A stretch of DNA of 64,000 bases, taken from positions 1-64,000 of the forward strand of contig CATYVQ010000014.1 in assembly GCA_958413895.1 (NCBI GenBank), in the 5' to 3' direction. The stretch's first letter is position 1. Each line of letters starts with the position of its first letter. The notes beneath the pieces are model-generated. The model had not been told where the DNA came from and did not search any database. It saw only the letters and a list, made by a program, of their open reading frames with translations. A program made the translations under genes and the position numbers. Source of the DNA: an uncultured Collinsella sp. (GTDB taxonomy: Bacteria > Actinomycetota > Coriobacteriia > Coriobacteriales > Coriobacteriaceae). Shown in pieces: positions 51,606 to 60,538 of the stretch.

Positions 51606-51705
51606 GGTTGTCCAGGTGCCCGAGATTCCGAGCGACAAGCCCGACGACGCGTACTTAAGTACGCGAGGAGGGTTGGAGCCGGAAGGTCGGGTGCCTGGAC
51701 AAGCC
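51606..51705. repeat. Two-tier hairpin, copy 6, inside the his operon
   Basis: Outer arms GGTTGTCCAGG-GCCCGA and TCGGGTGCCTGGACAAGCC (51606-51623 with 51687-51705) surround a perfect palindrome CGCGTACTTAAGTACGCG (51648-51665). It occupies almost the whole gap between hisF and hisI. Confidence 0.7.
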
Positions 51706-51711
51706 GCAGCA

Positions 51712-52494
51712 TTAGAAGTCCAGCCTCACAGGAATACCTTGCGAGGCCATATACTCTTTAACTTCGCGAATGCTGAAGGTTCCAAAGTGAAAGACGCTCG
51801 CTGCCAACACGGCATCGGCCTCGCCCTCAATCACACCCTCGGCGAAATGCTCGAGCGTGCCCACGCCGCCGCTCGCAATCACCGGAATCGGCACCGCGCG
51901 GGCCACGGCGCGGGTGAGCGCCAGGTCAAAGCCGGCCTTGGTGCCGTCGCGATCCATACTGGTCAGTAGGATCTCGCCGGCACCGCGACGAGCCGCCTCC
52001 TCGGCCCACGCCACCGCGTCGATACCCGTGGCGTTACGACCGCCCGCGGTAAAGACCTCCCACTTGTCGGCACCCGGCTCTCCGGGCAAACCGACGCGCT
52101 TGGCATCGATCGCCACGACCACGGCCTGGCTGCCAAACGCCGCGGCAGTCTGGCTAATCAACGACGGGTCGCGCACGGCCGCCGAGTTGAGCGACACCTT
52201 GTCGGCACCGGCGGCAACCATGGTGCGCATGCCCGCCAGGTCGCGAAAGCCGCCGCCCACGGTATAGGGAATGGCCAGTTCCTCGGCAGCATGCGCCGCC
52301 ATCTCGATAGTCGTCGCGCGGTTATCGCTCGTGGCGGTAATGTCCAAGAAGACGACCTCGTCCGCACCCTCGCGGTCGTAGGCGCGCGCCAGCTCCACCG
52401 GATCGCCCGCATCGCGCAGGCTCACAAAGTTGACGCCCTTGACCACACGGCCGTCCTTGACGTCCAGGCAGGGAATCACACGTTTGGTAAGCAT
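51712..52494 (-). CDS. hisF: Imidazole glycerol phosphate synthase, HisF subunit
   Basis: Cyclase subunit that uses ammonia from HisH to form imidazole glycerol phosphate and AICAR. The 260-residue (beta/alpha)8 barrel has both catalytic aspartates, in [14 protein letters not shown] (D11) and in [10 protein letters not shown]. It begins 3 nt after hisA, with GGAGGAG upstream. Confidence 0.97.
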   Translation of the reverse strand: MLTKRVIPCLDVKDGRVVKGVNFVSLRDAGDPVELARAYDREGADEVVFLDITATSDNRATTIEMAAHAAEELAIPYTVGGGFRDLAGMRTMVAAGADKVSLNSAAVRDPSLISQTAAAFGSQAVVVAIDAKRVGLPGEPGADKWEVFTAGGRNATGIDAVAWAEEAARRGAGEILLTSMDRDGTKAGFDLALTRAVARAVPIPVIASGGVGTLEHFAEGVIEGEADAVLAASVFHFGTFSIREVKEYMASQGIPVRLDF

Positions 52495-52497
52495 GGG

Positions 52498-53241
52498 CTA
52501 CTCCTCCCCTCGGACGGCGGCTAGCGCCTGTACCAGCGTAAAGTTGCCCTCGTAGAGCGCACGGCCGGTAATGGTGCCCTCGATGGCATCCTCGCCCACC
52601 GCGGCAAGCGCGCGGATATCGTCGAGCGTCGAGATACCACCCGAAGCCACGACGGGAAAGCCCGCGACCTCGGCCACATGGCGATACGCCGCCACATCGA
52701 TGCCCGTCTGCATGCCATCGCGCGCGATGTCGGTATACACCAGATGCTTAAAGCCCAGCTCGGAAAGCTGCGCCACGGCGTCGTCGAGCGCCACGCCCGC
52801 GCCGTCACGCCAGCCGTTCACCTTGACCTGGCCGTCGCGCGCGGCGATATCTGCCACCAACAGCTCGCCAAAGCCTTGGGCCGCCACCTCGGCAAAACCC
52901 GGCTCGGTCACGAGCACCGTGCCTAGTGCAATGCGGCGCGCACCATAGCCGGCCAGCTCGTCGATGCGCGCGAGCGAACGGACGCCGCCGCCCACGTCCA
53001 CGGACAGGCCGTCGACGCCACAGATGGCCTTAATCGCCGCCGAGTTGGCAGCGCATGTGTCCTCGTCCTCGCCAAAGGCAGCGGACAGGTCGACGACGTG
53101 CACCCAGCTTGCGCCCTGCTCGGCAAACGAGCGGGCAACGGCCACGGGGTCGTCGGAATACACCTTGCAGCGGCTGCGGTCGCCGCGCTCCAGGCGCACG
53201 ACCTTGCCGCCGATCAGATCGATTGCGGGAAACAGAATCAT
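52498..53241 (-). CDS. hisA: Phosphoribosyl-formimino-AICAR-P isomerase HisA
   Basis: Fourth step, an Amadori isomerase with a (beta/alpha)8 barrel. The 247-residue product starts with ILFPAIDLIGGKVVRL (catalytic D8) and has VYTDIARDGMQTG with the second catalytic aspartate near 176. It overlaps hisH by 4 nt (ATGA). Confidence 0.96.
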   Translation of the reverse strand: MILFPAIDLIGGKVVRLERGDRSRCKVYSDDPVAVARSFAEQGASWVHVVDLSAAFGEDEDTCAANSAAIKAICGVDGLSVDVGGGVRSLARIDELAGYGARRIALGTVLVTEPGFAEVAAQGFGELLVADIAARDGQVKVNGWRDGAGVALDDAVAQLSELGFKHLVYTDIARDGMQTGIDVAAYRHVAEVAGFPVVASGGISTLDDIRALAAVGEDAIEGTITGRALYEGNFTLVQALAAVRGEE

Positions 53242-53939
53242 CGGCCAGCCTCCTCGACGATGTTGACGAAGTTCTTAAGGATGCGCTGACCCAGCACGGA
53301 GGATTTCTCGGGATGGAACTGGCAGCCCCACACGTTGCCATGGCGCACGATACACGGGAAACTCCGTGTATAGTGCGTGCGCGCCAACACATCGGCGGCA
53401 TCGACGTCGTCGGCCACCGCGTAGCTGTGGGTGAAGTACATGTTGGCGCCCTCGGCAAAACCGGCAAGCAGCGGATCGGCCGTACCGGCGGGCGTCATGT
53501 GCACCTGGTCCCAGCCCACGTGCGGCACCTTCAGGCGGCTCGACTCCAAGCGCGTGCACGAACCGCGCATAATGCCCAGGCCATCGACCCAGGGACCGCC
53601 AGCCTGCTCGGAGGCGTTGCCGTCGGCGACCACGCCCTCGTCCGCAGGCACGCCCTCGTTGCCGCGCTCAAAAAATAGCTGAAGGCCCAGGCAGATGCCG
53701 AGCAGCGGAGTTCCGGCGGCGACGGCATCGAGCACCGCGTCCGCCTCGCCGCTCTGGCGCATAAAGGCGATCGCGTCATAGAACGCGCCCACGCCCGGGA
53801 TGACCAGGCCGTCGGCGCGGCGGATCTGCTCCGAATCGTCCGACGTGCAGGCGGCGGCACCGGCGCGCGCAAGCCCGCGCGCAACGCTCGACAAGTTGCC
53901 CTTGTGGTAGTCGATCACCACGATCTTCGGTTCGCCCAC
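53238..53939 (-). CDS. hisH: Imidazole glycerol phosphate synthase, HisH subunit
   Basis: Glutamine amidotransferase subunit supplying ammonia to HisF. The 233-residue product has the nucleophile cysteine in LLGICLGLQLFFE and the histidine-glutamate pair in CQFHPEKSS. I choose the GTG at 53939 (VGEPKIVVIDYHKGN) because AAGGAGG lies just upstream; the in-frame ATG at 53963 lies inside a repeat palindrome and lacks a site. Confidence 0.95.
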   Translation of the reverse strand: MGEPKIVVIDYHKGNLSSVARGLARAGAAACTSDDSEQIRRADGLVIPGVGAFYDAIAFMRQSGEADAVLDAVAAGTPLLGICLGLQLFFERGNEGVPADEGVVADGNASEQAGGPWVDGLGIMRGSCTRLESSRLKVPHVGWDQVHMTPAGTADPLLAGFAEGANMYFTHSYAVADDVDAADVLARTHYTRSFPCIVRHGNVWGCQFHPEKSSVLGQRILKNFVNIVEEAGR

Positions 53940-53961
53940 GCGACCCTCCTTTTCCCCATTC

Positions 53962-53986
53962 AAAACCTGTCCCTTTTTGGCAGGTT
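53962..53986. repeat. REP-like palindrome, family A, inside the his operon
   Basis: AAAACCTGTCCC and GGCAGGTT form an inverted repeat directly at the hisB stop codon and before hisH. It has the same core as 4003-4041. Confidence 0.6.
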
Positions 53987-54572
53987 ACAGTGAACCCTTG
54001 GTGCTGGGGATGCCCTGCACGCGGGGATCCAGCTCACAGGCGTGGCGCATCGTGCGGCCCACGGCCTTAAAGGCGGCCTCGATAATGTGATGCGAGTTGC
54101 CGCCCGTCAGCTCGCGCACGTGCAGCGTGAGCTTGGCGTCGCGCGCAAAGGCGTAGAAGAACTCGACGGCCAGCTCGGTATCGAAGCTGCCCACGCGCTC
54201 GGTCGGCACGGGCAGCTCGCAGTAGGCCTGCCCGCGACCCGAAATATCAACAGCAGCCATCACGAGCGTCTCGTCCATGGCAATCGCCGCGTCGGCAAAG
54301 CGCGTAATGCCCGCCTTGTCGCCCAGCGCCTGGCAAAACGCCTCGCCCAGCACGATACCCGTGTCCTCGACGGTGTGGTGCGCATCGACCTCCACGTCGC
54401 CCACCGCGTGCACCGTCAAATCGAACAGACCATGGCGGCCAAAAGCGTTGAGCATGTGGTCGAAAAACGGCACGCCGGTCGAGATATCGCACACGCCGCT
54501 TCCGTCCAAGTCGAGCTTTACGACAATGTCGGTCTCGCCCGTCTTGCGGGTTACCTCGGCATAGCGGTCCAT
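53985..54572 (-). CDS. hisB: Imidazoleglycerol-phosphate dehydratase HisB
   Basis: Manganese enzyme for the sixth step. The 195-residue monofunctional form has FFDHMLNAFGRHG, DAHHTVEDTGI and the second-half repeat with GGNSHHIIEAAFKA. The phosphatase half of the enterobacterial fusion is absent, consistent with the separate HisJ-like gene. The ATG follows the hisC stop codon without a gap. Confidence 0.97.
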   Translation of the reverse strand: MDRYAEVTRKTGETDIVVKLDLDGSGVCDISTGVPFFDHMLNAFGRHGLFDLTVHAVGDVEVDAHHTVEDTGIVLGEAFCQALGDKAGITRFADAAIAMDETLVMAAVDISGRGQAYCELPVPTERVGSFDTELAVEFFYAFARDAKLTLHVRELTGGNSHHIIEAAFKAVGRTMRHACELDPRVQGIPSTKGSL

Positions 54573-55688
54573 CTACATCTCCTCCTTCACCAGCGTGGCA
54601 AACGCGGCCAGCACCTCGTCGTTTTCCTGCGGGGTACCCACGGTAATGCGCAGGCAGTCCGCGAGCCCCGGCGCGTAGCTAAAGTCGCGCACCAAAATCG
54701 AATACTCGTTGCGCAGACGCTCGCGCACGCGCGTGGCATGCGGCGTGCGCACGAGCGCAAAGTTCGCCGCGCTCGGCCACGCCTGCACGGGCAGACCCTC
54801 GGCAGCCATTGCGCGCAGGGCACACAGTTCGCGCTCGCGCTCGGATGCAACCTGTGCCACCACGGGCGCGTACGCATCGCGGGCACGCACGCAGGCAAGC
54901 GCGGCGGCCTGGCTCAGCACGTTAACCGAATAGATCTGGCGAATCGCCGCGAACACGTCGATGACCTCGGGCGCCGCAATCACATAGCCCAGACGCGTGC
55001 CGGCGGCGCCAAACGCCTTGGACAGCGTGTGCAGAATCACCAGGTTGGGATGCTCGGCGATAAGCCCCTGCGCCGTGGTAGCCGCGCCAAACGAATCGTC
55101 CGCAAACTCAACGTAGGCCTCGTCGACCATGACCATGCCGGGGCACGCATCGCACAGGGCCGCGACAAAGTCGAGCGGAGCCACATCGCCCGTGGGATTG
55201 TTGGGCGAGGTCACGATAGCAAGGTTGCACTCGGGCGCCGCCGTGAGCACGGCCGCCTGGTCGAGCTCAAAGCTCGCCGGATCGCGCCACACGTCGCGCA
55301 CCTCGGTCTGACAGAGCGATGCAAAGAACGCATACTCGCTAAAGCACGGCGGGCAGTTGAGCAGGGTCCGTCCCGCGCCGCCAAACGCCAGCAGGTAGTT
55401 ATAGAGCAGCTCGTCGCCGCCGTTTCCCACGCAGATGTTCTCACGCGCCACGCCATGCCAGGCAGCAAGCTCATCGCGTAGGTCGTTGGACATGGGGTCG
55501 GGATAGCGGTTGAGCGGCGTGGCAGCCAAGGCCGCATCAACCGCCTCGCGCACGCCAGCAGGTACGGGATAGGTGTTCTCGTTGGCCGAAAGATTGATGC
55601 GCGTGGGCGTAAAGTTGGGATCGTAGGGCTCGATACCGGCCAAGTAGGGCTGGACGAGCTCCTTCATGCGGGGCGTCAGCTCGGCCAT
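54573..55688 (-). CDS. hisC: Histidinol-phosphate aminotransferase HisC
   Basis: PLP-dependent class I/II aminotransferase of 371 residues, for the step from imidazole acetol phosphate to histidinol phosphate. INLSANENTYP is near the N-terminus, SPNNPTGD in the middle, VDEAYVEF follows, and the PLP lysine lies in HTLSKAFGAAGTRLGY. Phosphate-binding RITVG is near the end. The ATG at 55688 with GGAGG upstream overlaps the region just after the hisD stop codon. Confidence 0.96.
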   Translation of the reverse strand: MAELTPRMKELVQPYLAGIEPYDPNFTPTRINLSANENTYPVPAGVREAVDAALAATPLNRYPDPMSNDLRDELAAWHGVARENICVGNGGDELLYNYLLAFGGAGRTLLNCPPCFSEYAFFASLCQTEVRDVWRDPASFELDQAAVLTAAPECNLAIVTSPNNPTGDVAPLDFVAALCDACPGMVMVDEAYVEFADDSFGAATTAQGLIAEHPNLVILHTLSKAFGAAGTRLGYVIAAPEVIDVFAAIRQIYSVNVLSQAAALACVRARDAYAPVVAQVASERERELCALRAMAAEGLPVQAWPSAANFALVRTPHATRVRERLRNEYSILVRDFSYAPGLADCLRITVGTPQENDEVLAAFATLVKEEM

Positions 55689-55689
55689 A

Positions 55690-57126
55690 TTAGGCCTCCC
55701 CGCCGGTCGCGCCAGCGCCATCCGAGCCTGCAGCCGCCAGGTCCACGCCCTCGGTGACCGTCGCGGTCGTATCACCCGGCCAGGCGACCTTGGTCAGGTC
55801 GGCCGCAGCCAACGACTCGGCACTCACGGCATCCTCGCCCTGCTCCAGCACGCGACGACGCAGGGCGGCAGAGAGCGCGTGCGCCCACAGGCCCTCGGCC
55901 TCGGCCAGGCGCTGCGTAGCGGGAGCGTCGGAGAGCAGACCCTCGGGCGTATAGCAAATGACGCTCGAGCGCTTAACGAACTCTTCGACCGAAAGCGGGT
56001 TGGAGAACATGGCCGTGCCGCCGGTCGGCAGCGTGTGGTTGGGGCCGGCAACATAATCGCCAAGCGGCTCGGAGCTCCAAGCGCCCACAAAGATGGCGCC
56101 GGCGTTGCAAATGCCGCCAAGCAGGCCCATTGCATCCTTGCAGTGCAGCTCCAGGTGTTCGGGCGCCACGGTGTTCACGGCCTCGACGGCGGCAGCCATA
56201 TCGGCGGCCACCACGATGGTGCCTTCGTTGTCGAGCGAAGCGTGCGTGATCTCGGCACGCGGCGACTGCGCCACCAGGATGTCGATGCCAGCCTCGACCT
56301 CGCGCGCAAACTGCTCGTCGCAAGTCACCAGATAGCAGGCTGCCAGCGGATCGTGCTCGGCCTGGGCCATCAGGTCTGCCGCGACCACCATAGGCTTGGC
56401 CGTGGCGTCGGCCAGCACGCAGACCTCGGAGGGACCGGCGACCATATCGATACCCACATCGCCCGAGACAATCTGCTTGGCCGCGGCGACAAAAGCGTTG
56501 CCCGGTCCGGTAATTTTGTCGACGCGCGGAATGGTCTCGGTACCATACGCAAGTGCGGCCACGGCCTGAGCGCCGCCCACCATATAGATCTCGTCCACGC
56601 CGCCGAGCTTTGCCGCGGCGAGCGTGTAGGGACTGATCAGGCCGTCTTTTTGCGGCGGGGTCACCATAACCACGCGCTTGACGCCGGCGACCTTGGCGGG
56701 AATGGCGTTCATGAGCACGGTGGAGGGATATTGCGCGCGACCGCCCGGTACATAGATGCCGGCCGCCGCGAGCGGGGTCACCTTAACGCCGAGCATCGTG
56801 CCGTCCACACGCGTGGTAAACCAGCTCTGCTCGACCTCGCGCTGGTGGAACTCGCGAATCTGGCGCGCGGCCTTCTCAAGCGCGGCGACAAAGGCCGGGT
56901 CAAGGCCTTCGAGCGCGGCATCGATCTGCTCCTGCGGCAAGCGGAAGCTCTGCAGCTCAACGCCGTCAAAACGCTGACAGTAATCGCGCACCGCGGCATC
57001 CCCGTTGGCACGCACTTTGGCCACGATATCGCGGGCGGCGTCGATGATGTTTTGCGGCAGCACGCCCTTGCGGTTGAGCTGGTTGGTAACGAGGCGCTCA
57101 CCGGGAGCAAGCTTGATGGTCTTCAT
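55690..57126 (-). CDS. hisD: Histidinol dehydrogenase HisD
   Basis: Zinc- and NAD-dependent enzyme for the last two steps, histidinol to histidine. The 478-residue product carries [21 protein letters not shown], the catalytic VAPEHLELH segment near 320 and [12 protein letters not shown]. It is about 45 residues longer than usual because of a C-terminal tail rich in A, G, T and E (after about residue 435), which looks disordered. Confidence 0.96.
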   Translation of the reverse strand: MKTIKLAPGERLVTNQLNRKGVLPQNIIDAARDIVAKVRANGDAAVRDYCQRFDGVELQSFRLPQEQIDAALEGLDPAFVAALEKAARQIREFHQREVEQSWFTTRVDGTMLGVKVTPLAAAGIYVPGGRAQYPSTVLMNAIPAKVAGVKRVVMVTPPQKDGLISPYTLAAAKLGGVDEIYMVGGAQAVAALAYGTETIPRVDKITGPGNAFVAAAKQIVSGDVGIDMVAGPSEVCVLADATAKPMVVAADLMAQAEHDPLAACYLVTCDEQFAREVEAGIDILVAQSPRAEITHASLDNEGTIVVAADMAAAVEAVNTVAPEHLELHCKDAMGLLGGICNAGAIFVGAWSSEPLGDYVAGPNHTLPTGGTAMFSNPLSVEEFVKRSSVICYTPEGLLSDAPATQRLAEAEGLWAHALSAALRRRVLEQGEDAVSAESLAAADLTKVAWPGDTTATVTEGVDLAAAGSDGAGATGGEA

Positions 57127-57231
57127 ATCGGTATCCCCTATCGGTCGAGGTTGTGTTCGAAAAACGAGAGGCCGGGTGGCGGCGCCAATCGGCCCGCAGC
57201 CCGTACGTTGGGGCGCCCGTGCGCGGTCGCG

Positions 57232-58947
57232 CTATTGTGCCGAGCCCGCGACGGGCTCAAAATGCTTGTCCTTAACGGCCGCCGCCAGGCGATCTGCCAG
57301 ATTGCGTACGCGCGGATCAAGGCGCGCAGCGCCCGGGTTGACAAAGAAGCGGGCCGTGCAGTCCATGATGCGCCCGGTGATGACCAGGTCGTTGTCGCGC
57401 AGCGTGGCACCCGTGGCGGTAATATCCACGATGCGATCGGTCATGCCGACAATGGGGCCCAGCTCGATGTTACCGTGCAGCGAGACGATATCGGCGTTCA
57501 CGCCGCGCTCGGCATACCAGGCACTCGCAATGCGCGGGTACTTGGTGGCCACGCGAAGCGAACCGCGGCGGGCATAGTTGCGCTCGGCCTGGCCGGCGCG
57601 CCACGCGGGCTCCGCCTCGATAAAGGTGCACAGACCATAGCCCAGGTCGACCAGCTGCAGCAGGTTGAGGTCTGCCTCAATGAGCGAGTCCCAACCGCAG
57701 ATGCCGCAATCGGCACCACCGCAGCCCACAAAGGCAGGCGCATCGCTGGGACGCACGATGACAAACTCGATATCTCCGACCGCGCCCTTGCCGGCACGCG
57801 TGTCGCGGCCGCGCACGATCAGGTGACGGCCGGGGTCACGCAGCTCAGAGACATCCAAGCCCGCAGTCTCGAGCACGTCGAGCGTGTCGGCCTTAAGCGA
57901 GCCCTTGGGCACAGCGATGCGCAGCGGGCCCTCGGCGCCACGGCCCGCGGCGTGATCGCCGTCGGAAGCGGCATCCTCGGCCGAGGTGCGCGCGGCCTCC
58001 AGGCGCTCGAGCGAAAAGGCGAAGCCCGCCGCCGGCACCTCGATGCCGTCGCCGAACGCGCCGGTAAAGATGGAGTCGTAGCGACCGCCTGAGCCAACGG
58101 GATCGGGCAGGCCACCGGCGTAGGCCTTAAAGACCAGGCCCGTGTAGTAATCGAACGAGTTCATGATAGAGAAGTCGAACGACAGCACCTGGGCGTCCTC
58201 GGGTACCAGGCCCTCAACCAGGGCACGCAGCTCGCGCGTCAGCGGCGCGACGATACCGGCGGCCTCCAGCAGCGCGTCCACGCGGTCGAGCACCTCGGCA
58301 CCGCCGTGCAGACGCGGCAGCTCGCTAATGGCGGCCTTGACGGCCTCAGACTCGGCACTTTCCGCCACGCGGGCATCGAGGCCCACAAAGTCGTTGGCGT
58401 GCACGCAGCGCAGGGCCTCAGCGGCCAGCTCGCGATCCTCACACGCCGCGAGCAGCTCCTTAAACGGACGCACGCTACCCGCGATAATGTGCGCATCGGG
58501 AAGTGCCAGCTTGCGCACCGCCTCGGCCACGAGCGAGACGATCTCGACATCGCCCGCGGTATCGCCCACACCGATAAGCTCAAAGCCCAGCTGTGTAAAC
58601 TGGCGCGAGCCACCGGCATTGCGCTGACACTCGCGAACCACCGGCGCCTCGTAGCGAAGGCGTAGGGGCAGGTCGGCCGCGCGCATGCGGGTCGAAACCA
58701 GACGCACGATCGGCAGCGTGTTGTCTGGACGGACCACCAGCAGGCGACCGTCATCATCAAAGAGCTTAAACGGCGTGTCCGCAATACGGCCACCTTCCTC
58801 GAGTGAGCCCTTGTCCTCGAGCAGCGGCGTCTCGACCGGAAGGTAATGATGCTCCCTAAAGCAGCCCTTCACCGTCAGCGCAATCTCCTCGCGCGCCTGA
58901 GCCTCCTCGGGCAATATGTCCCGGAATCCCCACGGTGTGGCCGTCAT
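57232..58947 (-). CDS. hisZG: HisZ-HisG fusion: ATP phosphoribosyltransferase
   Basis: A 571-residue fusion of the regulatory and catalytic subunits of the first step of histidine synthesis. Residues about 1-325 are HisZ, a histidyl-tRNA synthetase-like part (WGFRDILPEEAQ, VRPDNTLPIVRLVSTRM, then ECQRNAGGSRQFTQLGFELI). A linker of about 20 residues rich in D and A follows. Residues about 340-571 are short-form HisG: LRIAVPKGSLKADTLD, then the PRPP-binding region GMTDRIVDITATGATLRDN. In most bacteria with short HisG the two are separate proteins. First gene of the operon, with AGGAGG upstream. Confidence 0.93.
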   Translation of the reverse strand: MTATPWGFRDILPEEAQAREEIALTVKGCFREHHYLPVETPLLEDKGSLEEGGRIADTPFKLFDDDGRLLVVRPDNTLPIVRLVSTRMRAADLPLRLRYEAPVVRECQRNAGGSRQFTQLGFELIGVGDTAGDVEIVSLVAEAVRKLALPDAHIIAGSVRPFKELLAACEDRELAAEALRCVHANDFVGLDARVAESAESEAVKAAISELPRLHGGAEVLDRVDALLEAAGIVAPLTRELRALVEGLVPEDAQVLSFDFSIMNSFDYYTGLVFKAYAGGLPDPVGSGGRYDSIFTGAFGDGIEVPAAGFAFSLERLEAARTSAEDAASDGDHAAGRGAEGPLRIAVPKGSLKADTLDVLETAGLDVSELRDPGRHLIVRGRDTRAGKGAVGDIEFVIVRPSDAPAFVGCGGADCGICGWDSLIEADLNLLQLVDLGYGLCTFIEAEPAWRAGQAERNYARRGSLRVATKYPRIASAWYAERGVNADIVSLHGNIELGPIVGMTDRIVDITATGATLRDNDLVITGRIMDCTARFFVNPGAARLDPRVRNLADRLAAAVKDKHFEPVAGSAQ

Positions 58948-58985
58948 CTGGTGAGCCTCCTCATACTGCGTTTCATATAGAACGA

Positions 58986-59011
58986 AAGACCGGCATAGCT
59001 CCGCCGGTCTT
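58986..59011 (-). promoter_or_regulatory. Leader hairpin of the his operon
   Basis: A 9-bp stem AAGACCGGC / GCCGGTCTT (58986-58994 with 59003-59011) lies 40 nt upstream of hisZG and is followed, on the minus strand, by TTCGTTCT. It could be an attenuator or a stabilising 5' hairpin. A 10-codon frame (58976-58944) then overlaps the hisZG start as ATGA, but contains no histidine codon. Confidence 0.4.
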
Positions 59012-59125
59012 CTGGGTACTTTAGCATACTAGAGTGCTTGCGGGGAAAATCCGCCGCAACCGCTCATAGCGTATTCATTTGGAAACATAGGGCGAGCGGT
59101 TAGCAGCAGTCTCTTGTCACAACGC

Positions 59126-59158
59126 AAAAAGGGCGCCCGCGCAAATGCGGACGCCCTT
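59126..59158 (-). terminator. Terminator of the SIS-domain gene
   Basis: Stem AAGGGCG-CCGC / GCGG-CGCCCTT (59129-59140 with 59147-59158), followed on the minus strand by a run of T. Confidence 0.85.
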
Positions 59159-59209
59159 GTGCAGGGTCGAGATATCAACCAGCCAAGATATCGGACCCGT
59201 GACCAGCTC

Positions 59210-60271
59210 TTAGTAGTCGAACTGGTGGTAGTAGCGGCGGTACTTGAGGTTGTGCTTGGTGACCAGCTCGTAGTTGCGCGCGAGGCGGTCGGTGGTCAGC
59301 ACGGACAGGATCCACGGCGACACGATGACGCGGAAGTCGTCGTCCAGGCCCGGGATCGCGTACTCGGCGGTGTCGATGATGACGTAGTCCTCGTCGCCGG
59401 TCACGCCGCTGGTGAGGAAGGCGCGGACGCGCTCGTCGAGGGCGCGGCACTCGTCCTCTCCCATGAACAGGAACACCGGGACGCCGGGCTCGAGCAGCTC
59501 GAGCGTGCCGTGGAAGAAGTCGTGCGAGGTGATGTGGCGGATGCGCTTCCACTGCATCTCCTCGAGCAGGCACATGGAGTACAGGATGGTCTCGCCCCAC
59601 AGCGCGCCCGAGCCGATGAACATGGTGTAGTCGGCCAGCGCGTACTTCCTGGCGAGCTCCTCGGCGCGCGGCTCGAAGCGCTTGCGGATGTCGAGCATGT
59701 CCTTCCAGACGTCCTTCGTCTGCTCGATGAACAGGTCGAACTTGGGGAAGCAGCCGCGGCGGTTGAGCAGGCGCAGGCCGAAGCAGTCGGCGAGGTAGTA
59801 GCCCTTCTCGCAGCCGCCGGCGCCGTGGTCGGAGGCCATCATGACGCAGTTCTCGGCGCCCACGGCCTGCCCGATCTTGCCCTCGGGGTTGGTCATGGCG
59901 AAGACGCGCACGCCCATCTCCCTCATCTTGCCGACGGCCTCGAGCACCTCGGGGGTGGTGCCGGACTCGGAGGCGGTCAGCACGACGGACCTGTCGGTCA
60001 TGCGCTTGTGGCCCATGACGTTCCACTCGGCGGCGTGGATCAGGTAGACCTCGAGGTCGCGGTCGCCGAACTTGTTCATGAGGTACTCGAGCTGCATGAA
60101 CTCGTCCCAGGTGCCGCCGACGCCCATCAGGAAGACGGCGTCGTAGCCCTCCTCGTGCACGCGGTCGGCCAGGGCGGTCATCTTCTTGCCGGCCTCGTAG
60201 ACGTTCCTGCCGTCCTCGAGGTAGCCCTCCTGGTCGAAGTGCATGATCTCGATCTTCTCGGTCTCCTTCAT
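59210..60271 (-). CDS. SIS-domain sugar isomerase/deglycase (FrlB/GfrF-like)
   Basis: A 353-residue protein with two SIS domains, each with a sugar-phosphate isomerase core: FLMGVGGTWDEF (about 47-58), VVLTASESGTTPEVLEAVGKM (about 100-120, read in two parts) and FIGSGALWGETI in the second half. Relatives act as deglycases on fructoselysine- or glucoselysine-6-phosphate or as amino-sugar isomerases. Position after a sugar epimerase and a mannose-type PTS supports that. The ATG at 60271 has GGGAGG upstream. Codon use is striking: nearly every third position is G or C, with many AGG arginines, unlike its neighbours. Confidence 0.8.
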   Translation of the reverse strand: MKETEKIEIMHFDQEGYLEDGRNVYEAGKKMTALADRVHEEGYDAVFLMGVGGTWDEFMQLEYLMNKFGDRDLEVYLIHAAEWNVMGHKRMTDRSVVLTASESGTTPEVLEAVGKMREMGVRVFAMTNPEGKIGQAVGAENCVMMASDHGAGGCEKGYYLADCFGLRLLNRRGCFPKFDLFIEQTKDVWKDMLDIRKRFEPRAEELARKYALADYTMFIGSGALWGETILYSMCLLEEMQWKRIRHITSHDFFHGTLELLEPGVPVFLFMGEDECRALDERVRAFLTSGVTGDEDYVIIDTAEYAIPGLDDDFRVIVSPWILSVLTTDRLARNYELVTKHNLKYRRYYHQFDY

Positions 60272-60320
60272 GTGTGTCCTCCCATCACATGTGCGCAATT
60301 CTATACATCGCGCTTCTTGC

Positions 60321-60366
60321 TGATACCAATTATAGCCATACGATTGCTTGTTATTTAATACCAATC
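60321..60366 (-). promoter_or_regulatory. Repeated operator-like site upstream of the SIS gene
   Basis: Read on the minus strand, GATTGGTATTAAATA and TATAATTGGTATCA occur 31 nt apart. The same pair lies upstream of the PTS IIC gene at 63223-63266. The second half contains a TATAAT -10 box. Confidence 0.65.
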
Positions 60367-60538
60367 CAAACTCACGGAGATTTGCGGCGAACGGTCGGTT
60401 TCCTCGCCCGAGTGGTATTACAACGCCAATAGTTGTCTATTTCGAGCGCTACTGCCAACGGGTTCCCCACAACTCGCCAGCTATAAAAGCGTTGCGCCAG
60501 ACCCGCCCAAGCGTTTCCGGCGCAACCGCGCAGTTTAG

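Noticed and set aside
58948..59110. T-box or histidine-rich leader peptide before the his operon
   Set aside because: No T-box core sequence and no run of histidine codons could be found in the leader.
59114..60358. A 414-codon plus-strand frame opposite the SIS-domain gene
   Set aside because: The minus-strand frame has clear SIS motifs; the plus frame is a leucine-, valine- and glycine-rich shadow of a GC3-saturated gene.
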